Source: TMED109 sp002171375 (GTDB taxonomy: Bacteria > Pseudomonadota > Alphaproteobacteria > TMED109). Taken from it: a DNA stretch of 64,000 nt. Below are positions 27,097-36,393 of the stretch, piece by piece (the first letter of the stretch is position 1; each line of letters opens with the position of its first letter). A program made the translations under genes and the position numbers. The notes beneath the pieces are model-generated. The model was given only the letters and a program-made list of their open reading frames with translations. It had not been told where the DNA came from and did no database searches. Where the stretch lies: positions 1 to 64,000 of the forward strand of contig CBFHON010000005.1 in the NCBI GenBank assembly GCA_965657505.1, in the 5' to 3' direction.

Positions 27097-28954
27097 TTTT
27101 TATAATTTTTTGAAACTTTTCTAATAAGTAAGATACTCTTATAGGTTTTCCAGAGACTTGAGTTAAAGATTGCAGTTTTTGAATACTTTCTGCTTTAAGT
27201 AGATTAAATAATTGGCCGTCATTCATTTCTACAACAATAATTGATTTAAATTGTGATGCTAAACTTTTTAAACGTTCTGAAATCGGCCACAAACATGAAA
27301 CGTGAACATGAGAAATCTTATATCCTTTATTTGAAAGTTGTTCTTGAGCTTCAGAAATGGGACCATTAGTTGAACCCCAACCAATAACTAGTAAATCACC
27401 ATTTTCTAGTCCAGTTATATTTATTTCATTCAATTCATTTTGAATATTTTTAATTTTTTTAGTTCTTAAGTTTGTCATTTCTTGATGGTTTTCAGGGTCA
27501 TAACTTATGTTACCAGAACTAGAATCTTTTTCTAGTCCACCTATTCTGTGTTCCATGCCTTTAGTACCAGGTTTAACCCATTTTCTTGCAAGTGTAACAG
27601 AGTCTCTTTTAAATGGCATAAAATTTTCTTCATATTCTGCAAAAGATACCGGATTTTCTTTAATTTTAGAGATATCTGGAATTAACCAAGGTTCAGACGC
27701 ACTTGCAAGGTAAGCGTCTGATAATATCATAACTGGAGTCATATATTTTATAGCAATATGAACGGCAACTTGCGCTATTTCAAAACAGTGTGAGGGACTT
27801 TTAGGTGCCAAAACTACTAATGGAGCTTCACCATGCCTACCATATATAGCTTGCATAAGATCAGATTGCTCAGCTCTAGTAGGAAGACCTGTAGATGGCC
27901 CTGCTCTTTGACTATTTATTATTATTAAAGGTAATTCTACTGAAATTGCTAATCCTATAGCTTCAGTTTTTAGAGATATTCCTGGCCCAGAACTGGAAGT
28001 AACTCCTAACCCACCTGCATAAGAAACACCTATTGCAGAACAGCAGGCAGCTATTTCATCTTCTGCTTGATATATTCCTATTCCTTTTAATTTATAACTA
28101 GCTAAATAATGCATAATTGGTGATGCTGGAGTAATGGGATAGGAACATAAGGTCATGTTTAATTTTGCTTTTTTAGCTCCAGTAGCTAATCCAAAAGCTA
28201 GAGACTCTGCTCCTGTAATTGCTCTCCACTTACCTTTGGCAGGCTTAACTTTTGGTACAACTTTTCTTATTATATCGCTTGAAATTTCAGTATTCTCTGC
28301 GTATCTATGACCAGCATTTAGTGCAGCTATATTTGCTTTAGTTAAAATATTTTCTTTACCAAATTTATTTTCTAACCAAGTAACGGTCTCATGAATATTT
28401 TTAGAAAATAACCATAGAATTAAACCTAGTGTCCACATGTTTCTGCATCTTAGGCCATCTTTATTTCCTAAACCAAATTCTTTTACTGCCTCTACAGTTA
28501 GATTAGATATATCAGCAGAGATAATTTGTAGACCTGATAATGATCCGTTTTCCATTGGGTTTTCTTCATAACCAGCTTTCTTAATACCTCTATCGTTAAA
28601 ACTACTACTATCTAAAATTACTAATCCTCCAGGTAAAACCTCTTTGATATTTACCTTTAAAGCTGCAGGATTCATTGCAACTAATATATCAGCATGGTCT
28701 CCAGAACTTGCAATTAGACCTTTTCCAAACCTCACTTGAAATGAAGATACTCCGAAAGTAGTACCAGCTGGTGCTCTTATTTCGGCAGGATAATCAGGAA
28801 AAGTAGCTAAACCCATACCTGAAATTGCAGCTTCAAAAGTTAATCTGCCACCTGTAAGTTGCATGCCATCGCCAGAATCTCCTGCAAATCTTACAGTTGT
28901 TGACCAGTTTTCTTCAATATTTTTATTCTTAACTTTTGAAGAATTTCCGTCCAA
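27086..28954 (-). CDS. korA: 2-oxoglutarate:ferredoxin oxidoreductase, alpha subunit (gamma-alpha fusion)
   Basis: Large subunit of KorAB, 622 residues. Residues about 15-210 are the gamma domain (R-F-A-G-D-S-G-D-G-M) and the rest the alpha/pyrimidine-binding domain with G-S-N/T-type G-W-G-S-T-N-G-P near 526. The fused arrangement is the one used by oxygen-tolerant KGORs. The start appears to be TTG at 28954 with a weak A-G-A-A-G site ahead. It catalyses CoA-dependent oxidation of 2-oxoglutarate, reducing ferredoxin; strict 2-oxoglutarate preference is inferred from family resemblance. Confidence 0.92.
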   Translation of the reverse strand: MDGNSSKVKNKNIEENWSTTVRFAGDSGDGMQLTGGRLTFEAAISGMGLATFPDYPAEIRAPAGTTFGVSSFQVRFGKGLIASSGDHADILVAMNPAALKVNIKEVLPGGLVILDSSSFNDRGIKKAGYEENPMENGSLSGLQIISADISNLTVEAVKEFGLGNKDGLRCRNMWTLGLILWLFSKNIHETVTWLENKFGKENILTKANIAALNAGHRYAENTEISSDIIRKVVPKVKPAKGKWRAITGAESLAFGLATGAKKAKLNMTLCSYPITPASPIMHYLASYKLKGIGIYQAEDEIAACCSAIGVSYAGGLGVTSSSGPGISLKTEAIGLAISVELPLIIINSQRAGPSTGLPTRAEQSDLMQAIYGRHGEAPLVVLAPKSPSHCFEIAQVAVHIAIKYMTPVMILSDAYLASASEPWLIPDISKIKENPVSFAEYEENFMPFKRDSVTLARKWVKPGTKGMEHRIGGLEKDSSSGNISYDPENHQEMTNLRTKKIKNIQNELNEINITGLENGDLLVIGWGSTNGPISEAQEQLSNKGYKISHVHVSCLWPISERLKSLASQFKSIIVVEMNDGQLFNLLKAESIQKLQSLTQVSGKPIRVSYLLEKFQKIIKNGK

Positions 28955-29047
28955 ATAACTTCTCTTTTGTTAGTATTAAAATTTATCAATAATATTATAT
29001 TATTTTTAAAAATATAGATAACAAAAAAAGTTAATATGTGTTTTTTG

Positions 29048-29121
29048 TGGCTGGGGCGCCTGGATTCGAACCAGGGATGCCGATACCAAAAACCGGTGCC
29101 TTACCGCTTGGCCACGCCCCA
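29048..29121 (-). tRNA. tRNA-Gln (UUG anticodon)
   Basis: Read on the minus strand, the 74-nt sequence begins T-G-G-G-G-C-G, pairs with C-G-C-C-C-C-A at the 3' side, has discriminator G and an encoded CCA (29050-29048). The anticodon stem C-C-G-G-T/A-T-C-G-G encloses loop T-T-T-T-G-G-T, giving anticodon UUG, and the T arm contains G-G-T-T-C-G-A-A-T-C-C. It lies between korA and folD. Confidence 0.96.
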
Positions 29122-29253
29122 ATATGTTTTTTCACTCTATGAATAGAATATTTAGCGTTAGAATGGCAATTAGGCAAGAATAACTATAAATTTATTTCAA
29201 TTTACCCTCATCTAATTGACAGATAATATATTAAATGTTTAAACAATATTATT

Positions 29254-30147
29254 ATGACAGCAAATATAATAGATGGAAAACAATTATCTAGTAAAGTCAA
29301 AGAACAAGTTAAGCTTGCTGTTTCTCAATTAATAAAAAAACAAATTTATCCTGGTTTAGCTACAATAATTGTTGGTGATGATGCTGCTAGTTCTATATAT
29401 GTAAAAAATAAAGGTAAATCTGCAAAAGAAGTAGGTATAAAATCTTTTCAACATACATTGCCAGAATATATAGAAGAAAAAAATCTTTTGAAACTTATAA
29501 ATGAATTAAACTTGAATGATTCTGTAGATGGCATACTAGTACAATTGCCTTTGCCTAGGCATATAAACTCAGATTTAGTTTTAGATTCTATTGACCCGAG
29601 TAAAGATGTAGATGGTTTTAATTTACTTAATGCAGGTAAAATCTATTTAAGTAGAGAAGGTGTCATACCTTGTACACCATTAGGATGTTTAATTATGTTA
29701 AGGAGTATTAAAACAGAATTAAGAGGAAAAAATGCTGTAATTATTGGTAGAAGTAATATTGTAGGCAAGCCAATGGCACAATTATTATTAAACGAAGACT
29801 GCACCATAACCATAGTTCATTCAAAGACTAATAATATCTCTGAAATAGTTAAAGAAGCTGATATCATTATAGCCGCTGTAGGAATAGCAAATTTTGTAAA
29901 AGCTGAGTGGGTAAAAAAAGGTGCCATAGTTATAGATGTAGGAATTAATAGGATAATTTTAGATGGTAAAAATAAGTTAGTGGGCGATGTTAATTTTAAC
30001 GAAGTTAAAGAAATAGCTTCTTATTTAAGTCCTGTTCCTGGAGGTGTTGGACCAATGACTATATCTTGTCTTTTAATGAATACTGTATTTCAATGCGCTA
30101 GAAGAAATAATATAGATCTGCCAAATAATTTAACAGATTTATTTTAA
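29254..30147 (+). CDS. folD: Methylenetetrahydrofolate dehydrogenase / cyclohydrolase
   Basis: Bifunctional one-carbon enzyme, 297 residues. The catalytic lysine is in Y-V-K-N-K-G-K near residue 53, the signature G-R-S-N-I-V-G-K-P near 163 and P-V-P-G-G-V-G-P-M-T near 260. It is convergent with ispE and overlaps it by 4 bp at the 3' ends. The spacer upstream (29122-29253) shows no recognisable riboswitch. Confidence 0.97.
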   Translation: MTANIIDGKQLSSKVKEQVKLAVSQLIKKQIYPGLATIIVGDDAASSIYVKNKGKSAKEVGIKSFQHTLPEYIEEKNLLKLINELNLNDSVDGILVQLPLPRHINSDLVLDSIDPSKDVDGFNLLNAGKIYLSREGVIPCTPLGCLIMLRSIKTELRGKNAVIIGRSNIVGKPMAQLLLNEDCTITIVHSKTNNISEIVKEADIIIAAVGIANFVKAEWVKKGAIVIDVGINRIILDGKNKLVGDVNFNEVKEIASYLSPVPGGVGPMTISCLLMNTVFQCARRNNIDLPNNLTDLF

Positions 30148-31025
30148 ATATTTATAGTAGAAAATTCTATCCACCATTTAGGCCTAATTTTTTTGATATA
30201 ATGTTTAGCTTTTATTGCATGTTTTTTGTTATTAAAAATACCAAAACAAGTGGCGCCGCTTCCTGACATACCAAAGAATTTTATATCACTATGTGATGAT
30301 AAAAATTTTTGTATTAAAATAATTGATGGTTCTATATTTTCTGCAATAGGCTTTAAATTATTGATACCTATTTTTGGATAATATTTATTAGAAGTAACAA
30401 TATTTGTAAGTGGAGGTATTATTTTCCACTTACTAAATACTAATTCAGTAGATATAGAAGCATTTGGGTTTATTAAAATAATATATTGGTTGTTTCGAAG
30501 TATTTTTTTTAAACTTATAGGAAGGGAATATATTTTTTCTCCTATACCTTTTACAGTTTGAGGAGAAGAGAATATACAAGAAGGAATATCTGCTCCTAAT
30601 TTTTTAGATATTTTTTTTAAAAATATATTATTAAATGTTTTTTTACTTATATGAAAAATTTCTGTTAATTTTCTTAGAGTAGCTGCTGCATCAGCAGATC
30701 CTCCTCCTATACCTGATGCAATAGGTAAAGATTTATTTAAAATAATAACCAAATCATTATTAATTTTATATTTTTTCATAAAATAGTGGGCAGCTTTATA
30801 AACAATATTTTCTTTAATGTCTGTATTTAGAGTATTTTTGAATATCCCATTAATAATTAAACTTATTTTATTATTTTTAGTACTTTTAGCTTTAATAGTA
30901 ATCGTATCATATATATTTACAAAAATAATATCAGAATATAAATTATGATAATTATCTTTTCTTTTATTTATAATACATAGATTAAGATTAATTTTTGCAT
31001 AAGCTTTTTCGATTTTATTATGCAT
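30144..31025 (-). CDS. ispE: 4-diphosphocytidyl-2-C-methyl-D-erythritol kinase
   Basis: GHMP kinase of the MEP isoprenoid pathway. The ATP-binding motif P-I-A-S-G-I-G-G-G-S-A-D-A-A-A is near residue 98 and the C-terminal G-M-S-G-S-G-A-T-C-F-G motif is intact. The frame is open to 31052 inside the upstream TPR gene, but the ATG at 31025, 5 bp after that gene's stop, starts the canonical A-K-I-N-L-N-L sequence and gives 293 residues. Adjacent TPR-protein genes upstream of ispE are common in alphaproteobacteria. Confidence 0.95.
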   Translation of the reverse strand: MHNKIEKAYAKINLNLCIINKRKDNYHNLYSDIIFVNIYDTITIKAKSTKNNKISLIINGIFKNTLNTDIKENIVYKAAHYFMKKYKINNDLVIILNKSLPIASGIGGGSADAAATLRKLTEIFHISKKTFNNIFLKKISKKLGADIPSCIFSSPQTVKGIGEKIYSLPISLKKILRNNQYIILINPNASISTELVFSKWKIIPPLTNIVTSNKYYPKIGINNLKPIAENIEPSIILIQKFLSSHSDIKFFGMSGSGATCFGIFNNKKHAIKAKHYIKKIRPKWWIEFSTINI

Positions 31026-31029
31026 TATA

Positions 31030-32712
31030 TTAGATTGGTTTAGAGACTGCATTTACTCCTGGTTTAGGCAAGCTATCTCCATTAATTTTATTATTTAAAA
31101 TATTTTTTAACTCATCACTAGCATTAAATTCAAGTGCTCTTTTCCACTGAAATACAGCTTCTATTTTTCTTCCTGAGAAAAATAAAGCATCTCCTAGATG
31201 ATCTATAATTACAGAGTCACTAACTAATTCAACAGCTTTTTCTAGATTTATAACGGCATCTTCATACTTACCAATTTGATAATATGCCCAACCTAAGCTA
31301 TCTATAATATAACCATCATCTGGTCTTTGTTCAGCAGCATTAACTATCATTTCTAGAGCTTCATTAATATTAATACCTTTATCTATCCATGAATAACCTA
31401 AATAATTTAAAACCTGAGGATTATTGGGAACAAATTGTAATGCAGTTAAAAATTGTTTTTCAGCACGTTCCCAATTTTTTCCTCTTTCTAATGCGATACC
31501 GCTAGAATAGAATAGTGGCCAGTGTTTAAATTCAATTTTTTCAATTTTTTTAAAGATTAAATCATAATATTCAATAGATTTTTTAAAATTGTCTGCTTTG
31601 TAAAATAATTCTGCCATAGTTCTTAAATAATTTATATTATCTGGAAAAGAATTCTTAATATTATTTAAAAATTGAGTAGAACTATCTAAACCCTTTAAAT
31701 CATATATAGTTTCAGCGTAAGCAATATTAGCATCATGAGTCACTAATGAGTATTCATTAACTTTTTTAAAATATTCTAAAGCTCTTTCATTATTATTAAT
31801 AGATTTGAAAATCCTACCTAATAAGTAATATGAACTATCTGAATTTGGTGCTAAATATGAGGAAATTTGAGCATAAATTAAAGCTTGTCTATCAAGTCCT
31901 TCATTAAATAAGATTTCTGCACTATTTAGAAATACTTCTGATATACCGTCTCTAATATTACTTACATTATTTTTTCTGGAATATGAATTATTATTTTTAA
32001 GAATAAATAGTTCATTACTGTATGGATCTATCTTTTCTAATTTAATTAGAGTTTCATTATATAGTTCAGTATAATTATTATTAGCAAAGAATATTGCAGC
32101 TCTAGAATAAACATGAGCATTGGCATTATTAGATCTATTTATTATATTTTTATAGAATAAATAAGCATTTTCTATATCCCCCTTAAACTCATAAATTAGT
32201 GCTATATGATAGTCATATAAAGGTTCCAAAACACCTCTATTTGCTTGGGCTCGCATAATTTCAATACCTCCCGATTCTTTATTTGTAGCTGCAGCGGCCC
32301 ATGTTTGTAAAATAGGAAGTATAAAATTATCTATTCCATTTGGAGAAACTTTTAACAATGTTTCAAGTACTTTATCATTAGCATTAGAATTTAGATGATC
32401 TATTAGACTAAGGTATTGGGCTAAAGTTATCTCTGGCATATCTTTAGAAACTTTTAATCCAATAGGAAGAGCTTCTGTAATTTGTCCGTTAGCTATTAAA
32501 GCTTCCAATGCAATAGCTCCTAAAGCAAAAGAATCAGGATTACGATTATAGGAATACTCTGCAAAGTAAGCAGAATTTTCAATATCTGTAATTGAACGAG
32601 CAATTTTACTACTTAAGAATGCTCCAACTTGGTTAGGGCGCCAATTATCAGCGTATACTTGTCCGCTAAAAATAATAAATGCTAATGTACTTATGATTTT
32701 TTTTAAAAGCAT
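31030..32712 (-). CDS. Secreted TPR-repeat protein
   Basis: Periplasmic or outer-membrane-associated scaffold of 560 residues. A signal peptide covers about 1-21, and the mature part is a run of tetratricopeptide helices; the clearest repeats are in the C-terminal half (for example A-L-E-Y-F-K-K-V and A-V-I-N-L-E-K-A-V-E patterns, about residues 300-530). No catalytic domain is seen. It is transcribed toward ispE with a 4-bp spacer. Role unknown; TPR proteins at this locus in related bacteria are also uncharacterised. Confidence 0.85.
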   Translation of the reverse strand: MLLKKIISTLAFIIFSGQVYADNWRPNQVGAFLSSKIARSITDIENSAYFAEYSYNRNPDSFALGAIALEALIANGQITEALPIGLKVSKDMPEITLAQYLSLIDHLNSNANDKVLETLLKVSPNGIDNFILPILQTWAAAATNKESGGIEIMRAQANRGVLEPLYDYHIALIYEFKGDIENAYLFYKNIINRSNNANAHVYSRAAIFFANNNYTELYNETLIKLEKIDPYSNELFILKNNNSYSRKNNVSNIRDGISEVFLNSAEILFNEGLDRQALIYAQISSYLAPNSDSSYYLLGRIFKSINNNERALEYFKKVNEYSLVTHDANIAYAETIYDLKGLDSSTQFLNNIKNSFPDNINYLRTMAELFYKADNFKKSIEYYDLIFKKIEKIEFKHWPLFYSSGIALERGKNWERAEKQFLTALQFVPNNPQVLNYLGYSWIDKGININEALEMIVNAAEQRPDDGYIIDSLGWAYYQIGKYEDAVINLEKAVELVSDSVIIDHLGDALFFSGRKIEAVFQWKRALEFNASDELKNILNNKINGDSLPKPGVNAVSKPI

Positions 32713-32858
32713 AATAAAACTCCTCCCATTAAATATACAATTAAATATACTAAAATATATATATTATGGATTGTATTATTTTAATTTATTGATTATACAG
32801 ACTTTTATAAAAGAGAACTAAATAATAATTTTTTTTAAATAGTATAAAGGAAAATACA

Positions 32859-33053
32859 TTGGCTATTACAAAAAATAATCCTGCTGCTAGAGGCGAAAAA
32901 CAAAAGGATAAAACTTTTAATGGTAAGGTTGCTAAACCAGTCAAATATATTGGATCATGGTTAGGGCACGGCAATTATATTGCAGCTCAAGATGAGGCAG
33001 GTAAATTAATAAAAGACAATCAAGGTAGACCTATTCCTTATGGGTCGATTTAA
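32859..33053 (+). CDS. Small conserved-looking protein, 64 residues, unknown
   Basis: Starts at TTG 32859 with an A-A-A-G-G ribosome site at 32846-32850, 8 bases upstream. The 64-residue product has an N-terminal basic stretch (A-A-R-G-E-K-Q-K) and a compact core with W-L-G-H-G-N-Y-I-A-A-Q-D and a terminal G-R-P-I-P-Y-G; no signal peptide or cysteines. The opposite strand also holds an open frame here, but ribosome site, composition and the 11-bp spacing to the next gene favour this one. I do not recognise a named family. Confidence 0.65.
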   Translation: MAITKNNPAARGEKQKDKTFNGKVAKPVKYIGSWLGHGNYIAAQDEAGKLIKDNQGRPIPYGSI

Positions 33054-33064
33054 TTTTTATTTAA

Positions 33065-33781
33065 ATGCCTAATAATACAGATAATTCAGTATATAGCGAA
33101 GCTATAAAATGGTTATATGATATGGGCTGTGATGAATCATTAAATGTTAATAAAAGAAGCTTTCACGGTTTAATATCTATACCTCTAGATGTAAATGATG
33201 AACCATCTGATAAGGTAATTTCTGATAATATTAATCTTAAAAATATTGATAATATTGATTTATTAAAAAAGTTTTTATTATCAAAAAACTTTATTTCGGA
33301 TTCTAATGCTGTTTTTTATGAAGGTTCTACAAAAGCAGATCTTATGGTTATTGGAGATAAACCTGATGATATTATGGTTAAAAATAGTAGACCTTTCCAT
33401 GGCGAGTTAGAAAAATTATTAGAAGCTATGTTAAAAGCCATAGGTTTTGATAAGAGAAATACTTATTACACAAATCTTCGTTGTAATCCTAAAAAAATAG
33501 ATACAAATTTGGATTTAGAATTAGAAATAATAAAAAAACAAATTTTAATTGTTGAACCTAAAATAATTATTATGTTTGGCGCTGAAGCTACTAGGCTTCT
33601 TACAAATAATGAAGATAGCATATTTAAAAGCCGGGGACACTGGTATGATATTAATATAGATGATAATTTAGAGCCAGTTCTTGGTATTTCTATGTTTCAT
33701 CCGAGATATATTCTTGCTCATCCAGAAAGTAAAAAAGAAACTTGGAAAGACCTTAAAGAAGTAAGAAGTAAATTTACTTGA
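33065..33781 (+). CDS. Uracil-DNA glycosylase superfamily protein (family 4-like)
   Basis: Resembles the family 4 uracil-DNA glycosylases: V-I-G-D-K-P-D-D near residues 95-102 corresponds to the water-activating G-E/D-x-P motif, R-P-F-H-G follows, Y-Y-T-N-L near 134 matches the base-contact strand, and M-F-H-P-R-Y-I-L-A-H-P near 210 the DNA-intercalating motif. Only two cysteines (C22 and one near 140) are present, so the four-cysteine iron-sulfur site of canonical family 4 enzymes is missing. The first 80 residues are poorly conserved and low complexity. 238 residues in total. Likely base-excision repair; activity uncertain. Confidence 0.8.
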   Translation: MPNNTDNSVYSEAIKWLYDMGCDESLNVNKRSFHGLISIPLDVNDEPSDKVISDNINLKNIDNIDLLKKFLLSKNFISDSNAVFYEGSTKADLMVIGDKPDDIMVKNSRPFHGELEKLLEAMLKAIGFDKRNTYYTNLRCNPKKIDTNLDLELEIIKKQILIVEPKIIIMFGAEATRLLTNNEDSIFKSRGHWYDINIDDNLEPVLGISMFHPRYILAHPESKKETWKDLKEVRSKFT

Positions 33782-33861
33782 TTTAAGTTGTATTTTTTTA
33801 TGTCAATGTAGTATTGATGCATAATTTATTATTTTAATTTCATAACGAATCTGGTGAAGTA

Positions 33862-35643
33862 GTGTTTTTAATTTCTAGTTCTATATTTAATAAAAAAAAT
33901 TATTTAGTTATATTTACTCTATTATTTTTAATCGCTATAAATACTAATTGCTTAGCTAAAAATATTTCTAATAAAGAAAGTAAGTATTTTTATCCCTTAC
34001 TGCAAGAAGTAGCTAAAAAATCTGATGAAAAAATTCTTTTAAATGATACAGATATAGAGAAATATAAAAAAATATTTTCTTTGCAAAAATTAGGGAAATG
34101 GGAAGAAGCTGAAGATATAATAGAGCAATTAGATAATAAAATATTGTTAGGTCATGTCAAATACCAAAAACTTATGCACCCTACGAAATATAGATCGAAA
34201 TATAAAGAATTAAAAGATTGGTTGATTTTATATTCTGATCATCCAATGTCAGATAAAATATGGAAATTAGCTGATAGAAGAAAGCCTAAAAATACAAAAT
34301 CCTTAAAAAAACCTGAAAAATTGAATAGATTGGCAGGATCAGGTAGAGATTTTAAAAGCATTACCCCTTTAGAAAATTTTAATATACCAAAAAAGTATAA
34401 TGCTATTTATAAAAATATTAAAAGTCTTGTTAAGAGAGGTAGACCCACTCAAGCTTTAAGAGATTTAAATAAAATTACTTTACCTAACTACATAGAAGAT
34501 GACCTAAAATCAATTATTTCAGCAGGTTATTATGCAGTTGGTAAAGATAAAGTATCTATGAAAATTGCAATTAATGCTGCAAGTCGTTCTGGTATTGATA
34601 ATCCTAAATTATACTGGAGAGCTGGATTAGCATCATATAGATTAAACAAAAAAGAGGTAGCTCTCAAACATTTTATTCAGTTAACTAAAATTAAAAAAAA
34701 TATTTGGTTAAAGTATGCAGGAGCTTACTGGGCTGCTAAGATTTATTTAGAATTTAATAATGAATTAGAGGCAAAAAATAATTTTACTATTGCCGCTCAA
34801 CAGGTAAATAGTTTTTATGGGCAATTAGCCATTGAATATTTAGGCTATAAAGAAAATATTATATGGGAAGTAAAAAAACCAGGTAGTTTTTTTAAATTAG
34901 ACATCTTAAATAACGAACATGTAAAAAGGGCTTTAGCTTTATCAACTATAGGTAGATATGGAGAAGCTGATCAAGAAATTAGATTTGTTTATGGTATTTT
35001 AGGAAATGATAACATATATGAGTTATTAGAATTAACCAATTATTTAAATTTGCCTGCAGTTCAACTTAGATTAGGTGATAAATTATTTCAAAAAGGTGAT
35101 TTAAGCTATTTAGCTTTATATCCTTCTCCTCAATGGATTAATAACCAAGATAAAAAAATAGATGAAGTGCTTCTATGGTCTTTAATGAGAAAAGAATCTA
35201 GCTTTTATTTAAAAGCTAAAAGTCCAAGGAGTGCTAGAGGTTTATTACAATTAATGCCAAGTACGGCTAGGACTGTTATGAGAGATCGTTCAATTAGAGG
35301 GTCAAATTTATGGAAATTATATGATTTAGAGTATAATATTTTAATAGGTCAGAAATTATTATTAAGACTAATGGACCAGGAAAATATTTCTGATTCATTA
35401 GTACCACTTTTAATGTCGTGGAATGCAGGGCCTACACGATATAAAAAGTGGAATGAACAAATTAAAATATATTCTGATCCTTTGTTATATATTGAAAGTA
35501 TACCAAGTTATGAAACAAGATGGTTTGTTAAGAAGGTTTTAAAAAATATGTGGATATATAGAGATAAGTTGCAACAACCCAAGTTAAGTAGAAAAGACTT
35601 AGCTAATAATTTATGGCCAAAATATAAAAATTTAAGTTTTTAA
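33862..35643 (+). CDS. Soluble lytic murein transglycosylase (Slt70-like)
   Basis: Cleaves peptidoglycan glycan strands in the periplasm. The 593-residue protein has a signal peptide (about 13-33), a long alpha-helical superhelical U/L-type region, and a C-terminal SLT domain from about 430: catalytic Glu in M-R-K-E-S-S-F-Y near 444, then A-R-G-L-L-Q-L-M-P-S-T-A and A-W-N/S-W-N-A-G-P motifs. The start is GTG at 33862 with only a weak G-G-T-G-A site. It precedes moaB by 10 bp. Confidence 0.92.
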   Translation: MFLISSSIFNKKNYLVIFTLLFLIAINTNCLAKNISNKESKYFYPLLQEVAKKSDEKILLNDTDIEKYKKIFSLQKLGKWEEAEDIIEQLDNKILLGHVKYQKLMHPTKYRSKYKELKDWLILYSDHPMSDKIWKLADRRKPKNTKSLKKPEKLNRLAGSGRDFKSITPLENFNIPKKYNAIYKNIKSLVKRGRPTQALRDLNKITLPNYIEDDLKSIISAGYYAVGKDKVSMKIAINAASRSGIDNPKLYWRAGLASYRLNKKEVALKHFIQLTKIKKNIWLKYAGAYWAAKIYLEFNNELEAKNNFTIAAQQVNSFYGQLAIEYLGYKENIIWEVKKPGSFFKLDILNNEHVKRALALSTIGRYGEADQEIRFVYGILGNDNIYELLELTNYLNLPAVQLRLGDKLFQKGDLSYLALYPSPQWINNQDKKIDEVLLWSLMRKESSFYLKAKSPRSARGLLQLMPSTARTVMRDRSIRGSNLWKLYDLEYNILIGQKLLLRLMDQENISDSLVPLLMSWNAGPTRYKKWNEQIKIYSDPLLYIESIPSYETRWFVKKVLKNMWIYRDKLQQPKLSRKDLANNLWPKYKNLSF

Positions 35644-35653
35644 TTGGAGGAGC

Positions 35654-36196
35654 ATGTTAGGTATAGATCAAAATAGAGATTTTAAACCAGTTAATATTGC
35701 ATTATTAACGGTATCAGATACACGGACTTTAGAAAATGATAAATCTGGAGATACTTTACAAGACAGAATTGTAAAAGCAGGACATAAAGTTTTTGATAGA
35801 TTTATTGTTAAGGATGATGTAGTTCAAATCAAAACAATTTTGAATAAGCTAATTGATAACGTAAATATTGATGCGGTAATAACTACAGGTGGAACTGGTA
35901 TAACTGGAAGAGATTTAACACCTGAGGTATTTAATGAGATACTTGAAAAAGAAATACCTGGTTTTGGAGAATTATTTAGGTGGTTAAGTTATAAAAAGAT
36001 AGCTACGTCTACAATTCAATCAAGGGCTATGGCAGGTGTAACTAAAGGGACCTATTTATTTTCATTACCTGGTTCTGTTGGGGCCTGTAAAGATGCATGG
36101 GATGATATTTTAGTTCATCAATTAGACTATAGGCATAGACCTTGTAATCTTGTAGAATTAATGCCTAGATTAAGAGAACACGAGGAAGACGTTTAA
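35654..36196 (+). CDS. moaB: Molybdenum cofactor biosynthesis protein B
   Basis: MoaB/MogA-fold protein, 180 residues, that adenylylates molybdopterin or acts in its handling. Signature T-T-G-G-T-G-I-T-G-R-D near residue 75 and L-P-G-S-V-G-A-C near 138 are intact. It starts at ATG 35654, preceded by a good G-G-A-G-G site. No other moa genes are nearby. Its last 29 bases plus the following 79 are duplicated at 39335-39442 (see repeats), so the end of this gene marks the left border of the accessory region. Confidence 0.94.
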   Translation: MLGIDQNRDFKPVNIALLTVSDTRTLENDKSGDTLQDRIVKAGHKVFDRFIVKDDVVQIKTILNKLIDNVNIDAVITTGGTGITGRDLTPEVFNEILEKEIPGFGELFRWLSYKKIATSTIQSRAMAGVTKGTYLFSLPGSVGACKDAWDDILVHQLDYRHRPCNLVELMPRLREHEEDV

Positions 36197-36275
36197 AGCC
36201 TTATGTACTGGTTATCTGCCAAAAATTGAGGGTTAAATTAGGTAACGTTGTACTCAAACGTTGTACACTTTTAGT
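36168..36275 (+). repeat. moaB 3'-end direct repeat, copy 1
   Basis: 108-bp segment made of the last 29 bases of moaB and 79 bases of downstream sequence. It recurs in the same orientation at 39335-39442 with 7 mismatches and no gaps (about 93% identity). Inside it A-A-C-G-T-T-G-T-A-C occurs twice, 3 bases apart; the second copy of the long repeat has diverged at the first of these. Confidence 0.92.
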
Positions 36276-36280
36276 AAATT

Positions 36281-36342
36281 TTTCATACAAAAAGCCTACC
36301 ACAATCATAGCCATCTCTACAAAAACTGGAGTAGGTGATGAC
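36281..36342 (+). repeat. Interspersed ~60-bp repeat, copy R1
   Basis: Member of a repeat family that starts around C-A-T-A-C-A-A-A-A-A, continues C-T-A-C-C-A-C-A and C-A-T-C-T-C-T-A-C-A-A-A, then A-C-T-G-G-A-G-T-A-G-G-T-G. Located just after moaB-repeat copy 1. A plus-strand open frame spans this copy (36226-36477), but it is explained by the repeat and not called as a gene. Confidence 0.85.
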
Positions 36343-36393
36343 CATGCTCATAATGACCCAACTCAAACATTTCAGGTAGTGGAAACTGAGAAA

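Noticed and set aside
28955..29047. Promoter or terminator between korA and tRNA-Gln
   Set aside because: The stretch is A+T-rich without a stable hairpin or a convincing promoter pair.
32786..32974. Minus-strand frame opposite the 64-residue gene
   Set aside because: The plus-strand frame has a ribosome site and correct spacing to the next gene; the minus frame is a cysteine-rich shadow.
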